Positions 25,111-35,147 of a stretch of DNA of 64,000 nt are shown here, piece after piece. The notes beneath the pieces were generated by a model that saw nothing but the letters and a program-made list of their open reading frames with translations, did no database searches and had not been told where the DNA came from. Where the stretch lies: NCBI GenBank assembly GCA_027475525.1, contig JAMWFC010000049.1:5688947-5752946 (forward strand), in the 5' to 3' direction. The DNA comes from Macrolepiota albuminosa (Eukaryota > Basidiomycota > Agaricomycetes > Agaricales > Agaricaceae). The position numbers and the translations under genes were made by a program. Numbering within the stretch: position 1 is the stretch's first letter; the number at the start of each line of letters is the position of its first letter.

Positions 25111-25521
25111 TGTTAAAACTAGATATTCGTATTCAATGAAGTACCTGATAGATACAGTAAGTTGTTATCCTCAGCACAATATATAATTGACTGGGGGCAC
25201 TACCTGATAGATACAGTAAGTTGTTATCTATTGGACAGCGTGTCAGTAAGTGGATAGTTGAGTAATGTTCTGGCTCACCCTCAGCACAATATATAATTGA
25301 CTGAGGGTGTCGGTAGCGTAGCATTTGTATATGTACGTATTTGGGACAATGGAAGAGGCCAAGCCAGGGCCAGTGTGATAGTGTGAAGGGTAAAGATGAA
25401 AGAGAGTGTATGTGATAATGTAGTGAGTGTAACAATGTGATCGATCAAGCGATGTGAATGGGCAGAGAGAAATAGGAGCCAATGTAGGAGTCGGTGGTGT
25501 CATACCTTGTGATATCCAACA
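25111..25521 (-). repeat. 5' LTR of C2
   Basis: This 411-bp partner of 19689-20099 starts TGTTAAAACT and ends ATCCAACA. It is followed by GTCTG at 25522-25526. Confidence 0.93.
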
Positions 25522-25619
25522 GTCTGCACCTGAGTCTCCAGAGCAAGCAAGCGACCCCAGGCATCATCCTGAGGGGCAGAAGCATCCAGGGGAGTGTCTG
25601 AGGGGGCTGGTTGGGTCAT

Positions 25620-26232
25620 AGAAGCAACAGAGGGGCAGGGAGTAATCCAGTGGGGGAGGGACCTAAAGGGGCAAGAGAGGGCTCAAGCAGGCTGAAGGGG
25701 GCTCCCAGACCGAAATATAGAGACTTGTTCTGCTGTAAGGGCGACCTCTAGAGGCTGTGGCTCAGTCACACAGCTGGCAGAGGGAGATCTAAAGTGTATT
25801 AGAATATATACTGACAATATCAAGGTAGCTACTCACCTGGCAGAGGGAGATCCAAAGAGAACAAGTCTAGGGATTCCCTATGCCAGGTTGGACGCTTCTG
25901 GGGCCTCTGAAGCGTGGGAAACAACTGTACAGTACAACAAAACCTTAAAAACTCGAAAATTGCCTACACAAACACTTGTACAAATAAAGGGCAAACTCTG
26001 GCAAACTCTGGCTTATATAAGCAGTCTGGAAGCGGTGCTGAGTGGGCCCACACTTGTCTGAATGGTGGCTAAAGAACCAGAGCATCTCAAGGGCTGAGAG
26101 TAGTACTAACAGATAGTGTTGAAAGAATAGAAACAGTGAAATGAAATAATGTCAGAAGAAATAAGAGAATGAATGGAAGGAGAGTAAAGAGATAAGGAGT
26201 GAGAAAAGGAAGAAATGAGGAGTCCCCTGACA
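25620..26232 (-). repeat. 5' leader and 5' LTR of gypsy element G2
   Basis: On the - strand the segment starts TGTCAGGGGACTCCTCATTT at 26232 and has a TATATAAG promoter-like motif at about 26011-26018. It continues through a purine-rich U3 to the gag ATG at 25619. The sequence TGGCAGAGGGAGATC occurs twice, at about 25778 and 25839 on the + strand, and a GTGAGT donor-like site follows one copy, so the leader may contain an intron. I could not fix the inner LTR boundary or a primer site. Confidence 0.55.
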
Positions 26233-26559
26233 CTGACTGCTTATTTTAAGAAGTTAGAGAACTTTATATCCATTTTTGCTTGACACATCAACAAGTAAGT
26301 TTTTCTTTACATGAAATCTTCTGGCTATTTTTAATATTCTTTTTGATAAAGCAATATGATATTTTGCTCAGCCCACTGCCACCTGCAAATTCATCAGTTT
26401 ATCTAGACCAACTTCCAGTTCATAATTGCAACTGTTTTCCTATTTCTGCTGTGCCTTCTAGTTCTAGTAGCCTCATATCTTCATCTATCACTATATCTTC
26501 AAAGTCTATCCTTGAAAGGCGCAAGCAACCTGGATCTTTGGTGTACTCTGCTCCATCTA
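26233..26559 (+). other. AT-rich sequence left of G3 (coding-like)
   Basis: This is AT-rich, unlike its neighbours. An open frame at 26280-26567 encodes a Ser-rich peptide with no known motif. The ATCTA duplication flanking G3 shows that it was once contiguous with 37743 onwards. It is part of the AT-rich background that also holds the Helitron. Confidence 0.5.
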
Positions 26560-27286
26560 TGTCATGACCCCTCCCCTCCGGGCCCACCCCGGGACACCCC
26601 CAGAACACCATCCGGGACCCTCCCTCCAACCCCACAGGACACGCCCCGCCATCACGACCACCGACACCGCCATCATGCGCATCAAGGACCGCCATCAGCC
26701 ACCACCAGCCCCGATCAACGATCGGATCACGCAACTCATTCCTGGCCATCACGCATCACGCATCACAACCCCCTCCACGCCAATTGATTGCGCACCCCAC
26801 ATGCGCGATCCAGGTATACAGTTCCTGCCCGCTACTCAATGACTCCCGGAATCCATCCCAGACACCCTGGAACCCCGAGACCCGGTCCCATAGTACTTAT
26901 AGCGTAGTTCCCTGTTGTATTCGCCAGTCTTGATATTACATTGCATTACTTGGATTGTTGCGTGCCCTCTATTTGACTGGTACGCATTGACTGGCACGCT
27001 TGACTGGCACGCTTGGATAATCGCATGCTTTAAGACTGGTACGCACTTCACGACTTTAACTTACTAACTTGGTCTCGTCTTAGAACCTCCGGTTCACGAC
27101 TCGACCCCCACCTGAACTCCCCAGTTACCCACCACCCAAAACCCCCGGACTAAGTCCCCTCTCCCGGGATTCCCCTGTCCACGTCTTGAACCCCGGAGTT
27201 CCAGACACCTGAGTATCCGTGGGTCAAGTCTGCATTGTAAGGGCGATTGCTTTCCCGGAAAGCCCCCGACTCAGCAGAACCTGACA
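26560..27286 (+). repeat. 5' LTR of G3
   Basis: This 727-bp repeat contains a TATA-like CTTATAGCG at about 26897-26904 and the self-primer sequence at 26926-26938. Compared with the 3' LTR it has an extra ACATTGCATT after GATATT. Confidence 0.95.
26926..26938 (+). promoter_or_regulatory. Self-primer sequence and likely transcription start in G3 LTR
   Basis: AGTCTTGATATTA is the exact reverse complement of the 13 nt that follow the LTR (27287-27299). It lies about 25-30 bp downstream of a TATA-like motif, where the mRNA 5' end would fall. In the Tf1/sushi group the first bases of the mRNA fold back onto the primer site to start reverse transcription. All four LTR copies of this family in the window keep the 13-mer. 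Confidence 0.8.
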
Positions 27287-27299
27287 TAATATCAAGACT
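27287..27299 (+). promoter_or_regulatory. Primer binding site of G3 (self-complementary type)
   Basis: TAATATCAAGACT abuts the LTR terminus. It lacks the TGG expected for a tRNA 3' end and pairs 13/13 with 26926-26938. Confidence 0.8.
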
Positions 27300-27316
27300 C
27301 CCTCCTTACACCGTTC

Positions 27317-30300
27317 TTGATGGCTACGTATACTCACACTTACTACCCCACGGGCTACCAGACCGACCCCTACGGGTGCCCGGTACCTGAGCATTACTCC
27401 GCACAGACCCCCTGCCCCGTCTATCCACCCCTCCTGTACGAACCTCCGTACCTCCACCGCCACTGGGCCCCTGACCCATCCCTCTATGATCTGGGGCCCT
27501 CAGCCAGCTGGGCCCCTCCATCCAACTTAGCCATGGCACGACCCGTGGAGGTCCCCTCATACCAAAGCATTCCCGGGGGCCTGCTGGAGACCCCACCAGT
27601 ACCCAGTGGACCTCGCCCGATCTCCCCCAGCGAGGGCCCCTTTGCACCCACCCCCTACTACGGCTACCAGCGCCCTGTTCCCCAGCCCCGAGAACCCCAA
27701 GGACCCCCCTACCTCGACTACCCCCCTCGTCACTACCCGGCCGCCGCTCCACCCACTCGAACCCCTCCCTCGCCAATGGGACGACGACGCCTCGAGGAGT
27801 ATGAACGGCAATGGGACAAAGTACTCCGCTCACTCAGGATCTTGCTGGAGGACTTTGTGCAACGGGCAAGGGCGCTGCTCATGGAATTCGGGCACGACGA
27901 CTTCGAAGGCACTCTGGAGGAATGGGCTCATTGCTTGGTTGAATTCAGGGACTGCCTCACACGAGGAGAACTCCCGGAGCAAACTATGGTAAAGTATAGG
28001 CGCAATACGATCCTCTGAGAAGAATTGCAGCAGCTGCTCAACGAAGTCCACGTGTTCCCCTCTCCTCAACCCCTCAACGACCCCGTGGACCCAGGTTGCT
28101 CGATTCACGTTTGACGGGAACCCCTGGAGCCAGCCCCGGCAGCCCTGACAGCCCCCACGGACCCCACTCCAGAACAACGACAACGGAAAGAGCAACAAAA
28201 CGCCTCAGCCATATTACGGTCCCTCAACCCGACTGGAGGCCTCTTCGATCTAGCACGGACAACACGCTGTGCTACATTGACAAGCTCATGCGTGGCAACA
28301 ACAAACCATGTCCCGCGCCCACGCCCATCCTGGTACCGCCCCCTATGTCAGCCCTGGTCCCTCCGGAACCCAGCTTCCATTGCAATCCGCCACCCCACTT
28401 TGACCTAAGGAACCCCCTGCGACCCCCGATGCGAGCACGACCCTCCTGGGCTGAACGTCCCCCACGCAACCCGGCCCCCCTCCGCCCAACCCGACACCAC
28501 CGAACCCTCCTCGACCGCCTCCGCCACCCCCAGCCAAACCTTGAGGACGACCCCCAGGTCCCCCACCTCCGCCACCCCCTGCGTGGAGACCCGGGCCTCC
28601 TCCTGGCAGGAACAAACCCCCCTGGGACAACGGACCCCCCAGGCGTGGACTCCCCGGTGAGCCGCCCGGAGGAGGCCCTCTGTCAGGTTCCGCTGAGTCG
28701 GGGGCTTTCCAGGAAAGCAATCGCCCTTACAATGCGGACTTGACTCACGGATACTTGGGTGTCTGGAACTCTGGGGCTAGGACTCCAGGGTTCAAGACGT
28801 GGACAGGGAAATCCTGGGAGAGGGGACTTAGTCTGGGGGTTTTGGGTGGTGGGTAACTGGGGGGTTTGGGTGGGGGTCAAGTCGTGAACCGGAGGTTCTA
28901 AGACAAGACCAAGTTAGTAAGTTAAAGTCGCGAAGTGCGTACCAGTCTTAGAGCACGCAATTATCCAAGCGTGCCAGTCAAGCATGCCAGTCAATGTGTA
29001 CCAGTCAAATAGAGGGCACGCAACAATCCAAGTAATGCAATGTAACAGTGTATGTAATATCAAGACTAGCGAATACAACAGGGAATTATGCTATAAGTAC
29101 TACAGGACCGGGTCTTGGGGTTCTGGGGTGTCTGGGATGGGCTCTGGGGATTATTGAGTAGCGGCAGGGACTGTATACCGGGATCGCGCGTGTGGGGCAT
29201 GTGATCAATTGGTGTGGAGGGAGCTGTGATGCGTGATGCGTGATAGCCAGAAACAAGTCGCGTGATCCGATCGTTGATTGGGGTTGGCGGCGGCTGATGG
29301 CAGTCCTTGATGCGCGTGATGGCGGTGTCGGTGGTTGTGATGGCAGGGTGTGTCCTGCGGGGTCGGAGGGAGGGTCCCGGGGGTTGTTCCGGGGGTGGAT
29401 CCAGAGAGGAGGGGTCGTGACACCCTCCAGGCGGGTGGGGTCCCACCCTCAGTGCTTTTCCTCCACAAGAAGGGGGGGGTAATCATTACTACTACTACTA
29501 CTACAATGCCGGCCCTCCCCCCCGCAACACTGCCAGACCGGACGACGCTCGCGACGTCCTCGCCCGTGAAGGACGTCTGGACATTCAGAAACCTGATGCG
29601 TTCACAGGCCGGGACCCCCAAAAATGGCATACATTCCTCACCCAATGTCTTAACACGTTTCAGGTGAAGCCGCTCACGTTTCAAGTTGACAGCTCCCAGG
29701 TGGCCTTTGCTACCTCATACCTCCAGGGGATCGCCTTCGACCACTACATGGCGCTCATCCAGTTCGACCCCAACAATCTGGCACTCTCCCGCTGGCAGGC
29801 CTTTGTCGACGAGTTCTCCAGGAAATTCGGGATCTACGACACCGTGGCCGAAGCCGAGGACAACCTTTTCAACCTCTGGATGCGCTCTGAAGAACGTTTC
29901 ACTACCTTCATTGTACGTTTTGAAAAGGAAGCTTACGAGACAGGTTGGAACTACAGCATCCTCCGGTATGCCCTCCGCCACGCCCTGCCGCAACGTATCA
30001 AGGACGTCCTCCGACTTGCCCCGAAATAACCCTCCTACAACGGATACAAGGCCCTCGTCATGCAGATCGACCAACGCTACTGGGAAGACCGCAGCGAGTA
30101 CTTGAACTCCCAACCCCCCTGGAACCCTAGGGGAGGACCCTCTTGGCCCTCCAGCAAAACCCCCAACCTCCAAAGTCGGAACCCCGGTCCCCCCGCGTTC
30201 CCTGATGGCCAACCCCCGGTGAGTTGCAGCCCGCCCAATGCTAACCCCAGCAGCGGCGTCCGCCCCCAGGCCCAACTCAACGCCGCCGTGGCCGCCCACG

Positions 30301-30590
30301 ACCCGGGCGACGTGCCAAGCCCCGAGGAACCCCCGGAAGACCCCAAAGACTTCGACTTCAACGACAAACAGGATGAGGAGGCCCTCCGGGCCAACCGGCT
30401 TCAAAAGAAGGGACGACCCTGGATCGAAGTCCCGATGGAGAAGGGAGGGTGTCTGCATACTCTGTGGTGAGAAAGACCATTTCATCTCTGAGTGCCCCAA
30501 ACAACAGGTCATGGGACATGCCACCTGGACCTTCGAAGGGGAGGATGCCACCTACGAGTATTTGGAAAACGACCCGGCGATTTAGACCCG
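27317..30590 (+). pseudogene. Gag of gypsy element G3, broken and split by a solo LTR
   Basis: The first part (27317-28018) is Pro/Tyr-rich and then helical, and ends at TGA 28016-28018 (IL-stop-EELQQ). Up to 28680 the frame continues with several stops. An inverted solo LTR (28681-29422) interrupts it. The capsid core resumes near 29570 and contains KPDAFTGRDPQKWHTFLTQC and ALSRWQAFVDEF. A zinc knuckle (CILCGEKDHFISEC) lies at about 30451-30492. Further stops (near 30027) and frame changes (near 30440-30470) make it non-functional. Confidence 0.85.
28681..29422 (-). repeat. Solo LTR of the G3 family inside G3 gag
   Basis: A 742-bp LTR lies in inverted orientation, starting TGTCAGGTTC and ending GTCGTGACA on the + strand. 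It is flanked by a perfect CCCTC duplication (28676-28680 and 29423-29427). The internal part was lost by LTR-LTR recombination after insertion. Confidence 0.93.
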
Positions 30591-30699
30591 AAAGACGCCC
30601 TAAATCGCGGAATCGACCCCGACGTCTTCTCTGCCCCGGTCTCACATCTTTGCTCCATGACACTCATACAGGACACCCTCACGGCCTACCTACCCTCCC

Positions 30700-31100
30700 A
30701 CTTCTCGCACTCCCTCCTCCTCAAAACCTGCCTCACCCCCTCCAGAACCCCCCTCAACACCCTCGTTGACAGTGGTGCCACCGACAACTTCATCGACAAA
30801 GCATGGTCCACCTTCGCCCTGGAACCCGCTCAGCGACTCCCGTCTGCCTCTTTGACGGAGACGCCTCTATGGCGGGGGACATCACTTATTTTGTGCGTAT
30901 GCCCATTACTTTCGCCAACGGACAGACTCACACCCTCCAGATGTTGATAACCAAACTCCACCCTTCCACACTCCTGGTCCTAGGGCTTCTGTGGCTCCGA
31001 GACACCAACCTCCACATCGATTGGCAACATCTCACCCTTCGCCTGACCTGGGACCCGACACCCGATGACCAGCAACTCCCCTTCGACATCCCCCACTCTC
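30700..31100 (+). pseudogene. First retropepsin-like domain of G3
   Basis: The active-site motif LVDSGATDNFID is at about 30763-30798. After a frame change near 30840 the domain continues and ends in LVLGLLWLRDTN at about 30978-31013, the conserved C-terminal strand of gypsy proteases. An aspartic protease matures Gag-Pol. The catalytic Asp is present, but the frame change disables this copy. Confidence 0.75.
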
Positions 31101-31149
31101 CAGACCCTACCCTGAAGGACGGGCCCCCATCACCCCCCAGACTCCAGTC

Positions 31150-31520
31150 CCGTTCGTCCTGATCCTTCGTCATCAATGCCAGGCTAGACGGCGCCCCAGG
31201 ACCAGTATCGGCCCTCATCAACAGCGGAGCCACCAGAGTCTTCATCAGTGACGCTCTCGACCTCCCCCACGACTCCCTCGACCAGCCCCTCCACCTGTAA
31301 CGCCTCGACGGCACCCCCTCCCCCTCCAGCCCCATCCAGAGGTCTCACTCGGGATGTGTGACCCTGGACAACAACTACGAGTTCACCTCCGACTTCCTGG
31401 TCACGTAACTTCACGAATCAACCCCGATGGTGCTGGGACTACCCTGGCTGCGCGACACGAACCCCAACATCAATTGGAGGACGCTCACCATGACCTTCCC
31501 AGGACCCAAAGACCACCCCT
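31150..31520 (+). pseudogene. Second retropepsin-like domain of G3 (catalytic Asp replaced)
   Basis: A second protease-like unit follows in the same frame as pol. It has the motif ALINSGATRVFIS (NSGA codons at 31220-31231) and ends in MVLGLPWLRDTN at about 31427-31462. It clearly parallels the first unit at an offset of about 450 bp. The catalytic residue is Asn (AAC) rather than Asp (GAC), one G-to-A step away. Stops near 31300 and 31406 lie within it. It may be a degenerate duplicate with a structural role or simply a decayed repeat. Confidence 0.65.
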
Positions 31521-34500
31521 CGACCGCCGTGCACCTCCGGGCCCTAGGGAACGACCCAACGCCCGACACCCCCAGGACGACTGCCACGCCCCCCATGCAT
31601 GCACCATCCACGCCCATCCGAGACCGCAAGGCCCCCGATCGACCTCCAAACATTCCTCGGAACAAGTACAAAGGGCTGAACTACCCCTGCCGGTCTCAGA
31701 CACACGTCACACCCGCTCCGGCCGATGCTTCTGCAACCCCGATTGACCCAAGCGCACTCGACATTAGGATCATTGGGGCCGCCCCCTTCACCCGCCTTAT
31801 GAGGGATGGAACTCCCTCATTTCAGCTACACACCTTGCCCTCTCTCCCGGAAGAACACCTATGAGGGGACACTATTCCCCCGGAAAAGAAAACCAAGGAG
31901 CAAATCCTCCGAGAAGTAGTTCTCCTGGAGTATCACGAGTTCGCTGACGTATTCTCCGAAGGAGACGCCAAGGAGATCCCCCCTCACTGCCCCTATGATC
32001 ACACCATTGACCTCGAGGAAGAAGCCACCCCCCCTTTTGGCAAGGTATACAACATGTCAGAGGTCGAACTCCGGGCCCTCAAGGACTACCTCGACGAAAT
32101 GCTCAGTAAGGGATTCATCCGACTCTCCACCTCTGCCGCCAGAGCCCCAGTTCTATTCGCCAAGAAGAAGGACGGCTCGCTCCGACTCTGCATTGACTAT
32201 CGAGGACTCAATAAGATCACCAAGAAGAACCGCTATCTGCTCCCGCTCATCGGCGATCTGGTTGATCGACTCCGCAGTGCCAAAGTCTACATGAAAATCG
32301 ACCTCCGCTCTGGTTACAACAACATCCACATCGCCCTGGGACACGAGTGGAAAACCGTGTTCCGCACGCGGTATGGTCTGTTTGAGTACCTTGTGATGCC
32401 CTTCGGAATGACTAACTCCCCCGCCACGTTCCAATACTTCATGAACGACATTTTCCATGACATGAGCGACGTCTTCATGATCGTCTATCTGGATGACATC
32501 CTCATTTATTCCGACTCACCGGAGGACCACCAGAAACATGTCCGGCAAGTCCTCGAACGCCTCCGGGAGCACAACCTCCACGCCAAGCCCGAGAAGTGTT
32601 CATTCCATACGAAAGAGGTTGAGTACCTTGGCATCATAGTATCCCCGAATGGTGTTCGCATGGACCCCCACAAGGTCGAGGCCATTGTCAACTGGCCGCA
32701 GCCCTGGAATGTCAAGGAAGTACAATCCTTCTTGGGTTTCGCTAACTTCTACCGGAGGTTCATAGATAACTATTCCGGTATCACAAAACCCCTCAACCGG
32801 CTCACGCGCAAGGACATCGCCTGGAACTGGGACAGTAAGTGCCAGAGTGTCTTTAACCTGCTCAAGGAGGCTTTCACGACCGCCCCCGTACTCTGGCACT
32901 ACAACCCGGCCCTCCCAATTATCCTGGAATGCAATGCCTCCAACTACGCCATCGCCGGGATTCTCTCGCAGATGGAACCTGACGGAGGGGAGCCCTGGCC
33001 AGTTGCCTTCTACACCTGGTCCATGATCGACGCCGAGCTCAACTACGACATCTACGACAAGGAGCTCCTCACCATCGTCGAAGCCTTCAAACAATGGTGA
33101 GCCTTCCTCGAGGGAGCCCGGCACCAGATTCAGGTCTACTTGGATCACAACAACCGGCAGTACTTCACTACGACCAAGCAACTTAGTCGACGGCAGGCCC
33201 GATGGTCCAAGGTTCTCTCGGAATACGACTTTACGATCCAGTACCGCCCAGGACGACTTGGGGCTAAACCCGATGCCCTCACCCGTCGACCAGACGTCTA
33301 TCCCAAGAAGTCGTTCAAGGCGGAATGCAATGCATTCAATCATCGCGTGGTGATCCCTCCCAAACATCTGAATGCCATACTGATCTTAAACGACAAAGGG
33401 ACCCTGAGCCAGATCCGCCACGCCCCCTGAGACAAGTACTTCACTGATCACGACCCCCAAAACCCTTCCAACAGAACCGACCGGGACCCCACCTTCTCCC
33501 TGTCCCCTGACGAAAAACTCCTCCTCCGGGACGGCCGCATCTACGTCCCAGATTACGCCCGACTCTGCTACAACGTCCTCTGTCAACACCACGACCACAA
33601 GCTCCGGGAACACCCTGGAATACGTAAGACCCTCCAGCTGATCTCCCGGACTTACTTTTGGCCAGGGTTGAAGAAGGATGTGACCCGTTACATTCGATCA
33701 TGTGAATCCTGCCTCCGGGCCAAGGTCCCCCGACACCAACCATATGGACTCCTGATACCCCTGCCAGTCGGACGACGCTCCTGGTCCTCCATATTCCTGG
33801 ACCACATCGTCGAACGTCCAGAATCTGAAGGGTTCGATGCCATTCTCGTCGTTGTGTGCAGGCTAACCAAACAGGGCATCTTCCTACCCTGCCACACCAT
33901 GGACACCGCCCCGGACTTTGCCTGGCTGTTCCTCGAGCACGTCTTTGCCAAACATGGACTCCCAGACGACATCGTCTCCGACTGTGGCCCCCTCTTCGTG
34001 TCCAAGTTTTGGACTTCCCTGTGTAAGGCACTTGAAGTAAAGACTAACCTCTCTACCACCTACCACCCCGAAACCGACGGCCAAACTGGACTTCCCTGTG
34101 TAAGGCACTTGAAGTAAAGACTAACCTCTCTACCACCTACCACCCCGAAACCGACAGCCAAACCGAAAGGGTCAACCAGTCCCTCAAGCAGTACCTCCGG
34201 CTGTACGTCAACTACTTGCAGGACGACTGGCGCGCCGAGCTCCCCCTGGCCGAGTTCACCTACAACAACACGCCGCACTCTGCCACTGGGGTATCCCCCT
34301 TCTTTGCCAACAAGGGATACCACCCTCGACTGACACTCTCGCTCTGAGACATCCCATCGCACGCCGCCCATGAGGTCGCCCGGAATCTCCAGTCTCTTCA
34401 CGAGTTTCTCTGAGAAGAGATCGACACCGCAAACCAGGCCTATGCGAAACACGCCGACCGGAAACGGGAAGAGACCCCCAACTGGACCCCCGGGACAAAG

Positions 34501-34935
34501 GTATGGTTAGATTGACACCACCTCCGCACCTGCCGGCCCTCCCCAAAACTCGATCACAAGCGCCTCGGCCCGTTCAAAATATTGAAGAAGGTCTCATCCC
34601 ACGCCTACAAGATTGAGCTTTCCCCGGGATAGAAAGGTCTGCACCCGGTATTCCATGTCTGCCTCCTGGAACGACACCTCCCGGATCCCTTCCCCAAATG
34701 ACGCCCTGAGCCCCCTCCCCTGGTCGAGGTCCTACTACGAGGTTGAAGACATCCTCGACTTCCGGAATATTCGTGGACGACCCCACTTCCTCGTACAGTG
34801 GAAGGGATACGGCCCGGAAGACGACACCTGGGAACCGCGTCGAAACCTCGAAGGCGCCCTCGACAAACTCCGAGACTTCCAACAATGGCACCCAGGAAAC
34901 AACCCTCCCAGGCGCAGGACTCACAGACGGCAGTA
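31500..34935 (+). pseudogene. Pol of chromovirus G3: RT, RNase H, integrase, chromodomain
   Basis: Reverse transcriptase (FAKKKDGSLRLCIDYRGLNK; MIVYLDDILIYSDS) is at about 32054-32650. RNase H (LECNASNYAIAGILSQ) starts near 32925 and leads into the typical [15 protein letters not shown] end. Integrase has the zinc finger (HPGIRKTLQLISRTYFWPG; SCESCLRAK), then FLDHIVERP and VSDCGPLFVSKFW. A chromodomain ([31 protein letters not shown]) lies at about 34730-34890. The RT-to-integrase frame is continuous with stops at 31862, 33098 (QW-stop-AFLEG) and 33428. A 77-bp tandem duplication at 34011 then shifts the frame in the integrase core, and further TGA codons lie at 34345, 34411 and 34513. Chromodomains direct integration to marked chromatin in this group. 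Confidence 0.93.
34011..34164 (+). repeat. 77-bp tandem duplication in G3 integrase
   Basis: The segment starting GGACTTCCCTGTGTAAGG at 34011 is repeated from 34088 with a 77-bp period and very few differences. Because 77 is not a multiple of three, it causes a frameshift near the catalytic core. Confidence 0.92.
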
Positions 34936-35147
34936 GTGGGTGCAACCCCCGCCTCTGGGCTCAGTAGGGATTCAACTCCCGTGTATACTTTCTGCTTCCC
35001 CTTTCTAGACCTTACTCTCTTTTAGTACTTTTTCATAGTAGTGCCCCAGAACCCGGGCAAGGTGCTCTTTTCAGTCTTCTTTCGCCCCTTACGCCACCCT
35101 TTGCCCCGGGAGACCAAGTATATACATTTTACTATAAGTACAATATT
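34936..35147. other. Spacer between pol and antisense gene in G3
   Basis: This short segment has no open frame of note. Since the two genes converge here it should hold the 3' ends of both transcripts. I see AT-rich stretches around 35115-35150 but no defined signal. Confidence 0.4.

Larger units (their letters stand above)
19689..25521 (-). mobile_element. Complete Ty1/copia retrotransposon C2 inside G2
   Basis: C2 is bounded by 411-bp LTRs (19689-20099 and 25111-25521) and a perfect GTCTG target duplication (19684-19688 and 25522-25526). It encodes one Gag-Pol frame on the - strand. A purine tract (GAGGAGGAG on the - strand) lies before the 3' LTR, and an initiator tRNA-Met type primer site follows the 5' LTR. 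The LTRs differ at about ten or more positions, so C2 is older than C1. Confidence 0.95.
18516..25619 (-). pseudogene. Gag of gypsy element G2, split by copia C2
   Basis: Gag starts at the ATG at 25619, runs to 25522, and resumes at 19688 after the copia insertion and its GTCTG duplication. A leucine-rich coiled region is followed by the capsid, which includes GDRAIGECFLQSCITYIQLS and KSGRASTYVLRVF and is typical of basidiomycete gypsy Gag. A zinc knuckle (CCRCGKPGHFARYC) lies near 18730. One in-frame TGA is present near 19183 (DPH-stop-YGQGKRTLDEY). Gag ends with TAG at 18516 and pol starts 9 nt further on at 18507 in a different frame. Confidence 0.85.
15034..26232 (-). mobile_element. 3'-truncated Ty3/gypsy element G2, split by copia C2
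   Basis: The element reads right to left: 5' LTR ending at 26232, Gag, protease, reverse transcriptase, RNase H, and integrase cut off at about 15033 where MDN1-like sequence starts. Copia C2 (19689-25521) lies within its gag. The LTR starts TGTCAGGGG on the - strand. The truncation removes the integrase C-terminus and the 3' LTR, so no target duplication can be found. The join to MDN1 is abrupt and intergenic motifs are absent. Confidence 0.88.

Noticed and set aside
26564..26842. Open frames inside the G3-family LTRs (also 37021-37303 and 43700-44092)
   Set aside because: They recur in all LTR copies and change frame between copies. They are non-coding LTR sequence.
28343..28720. Gly-rich - strand frame within G3
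   Set aside because: It is the shadow of a Pro-rich gag stretch and extends into the inverted solo LTR. No independent coding evidence.
34730..34890. Chromodomain as an independent host gene
   Set aside because: It follows integrase directly in the same element before the 3' LTR, the normal place in chromoviruses.
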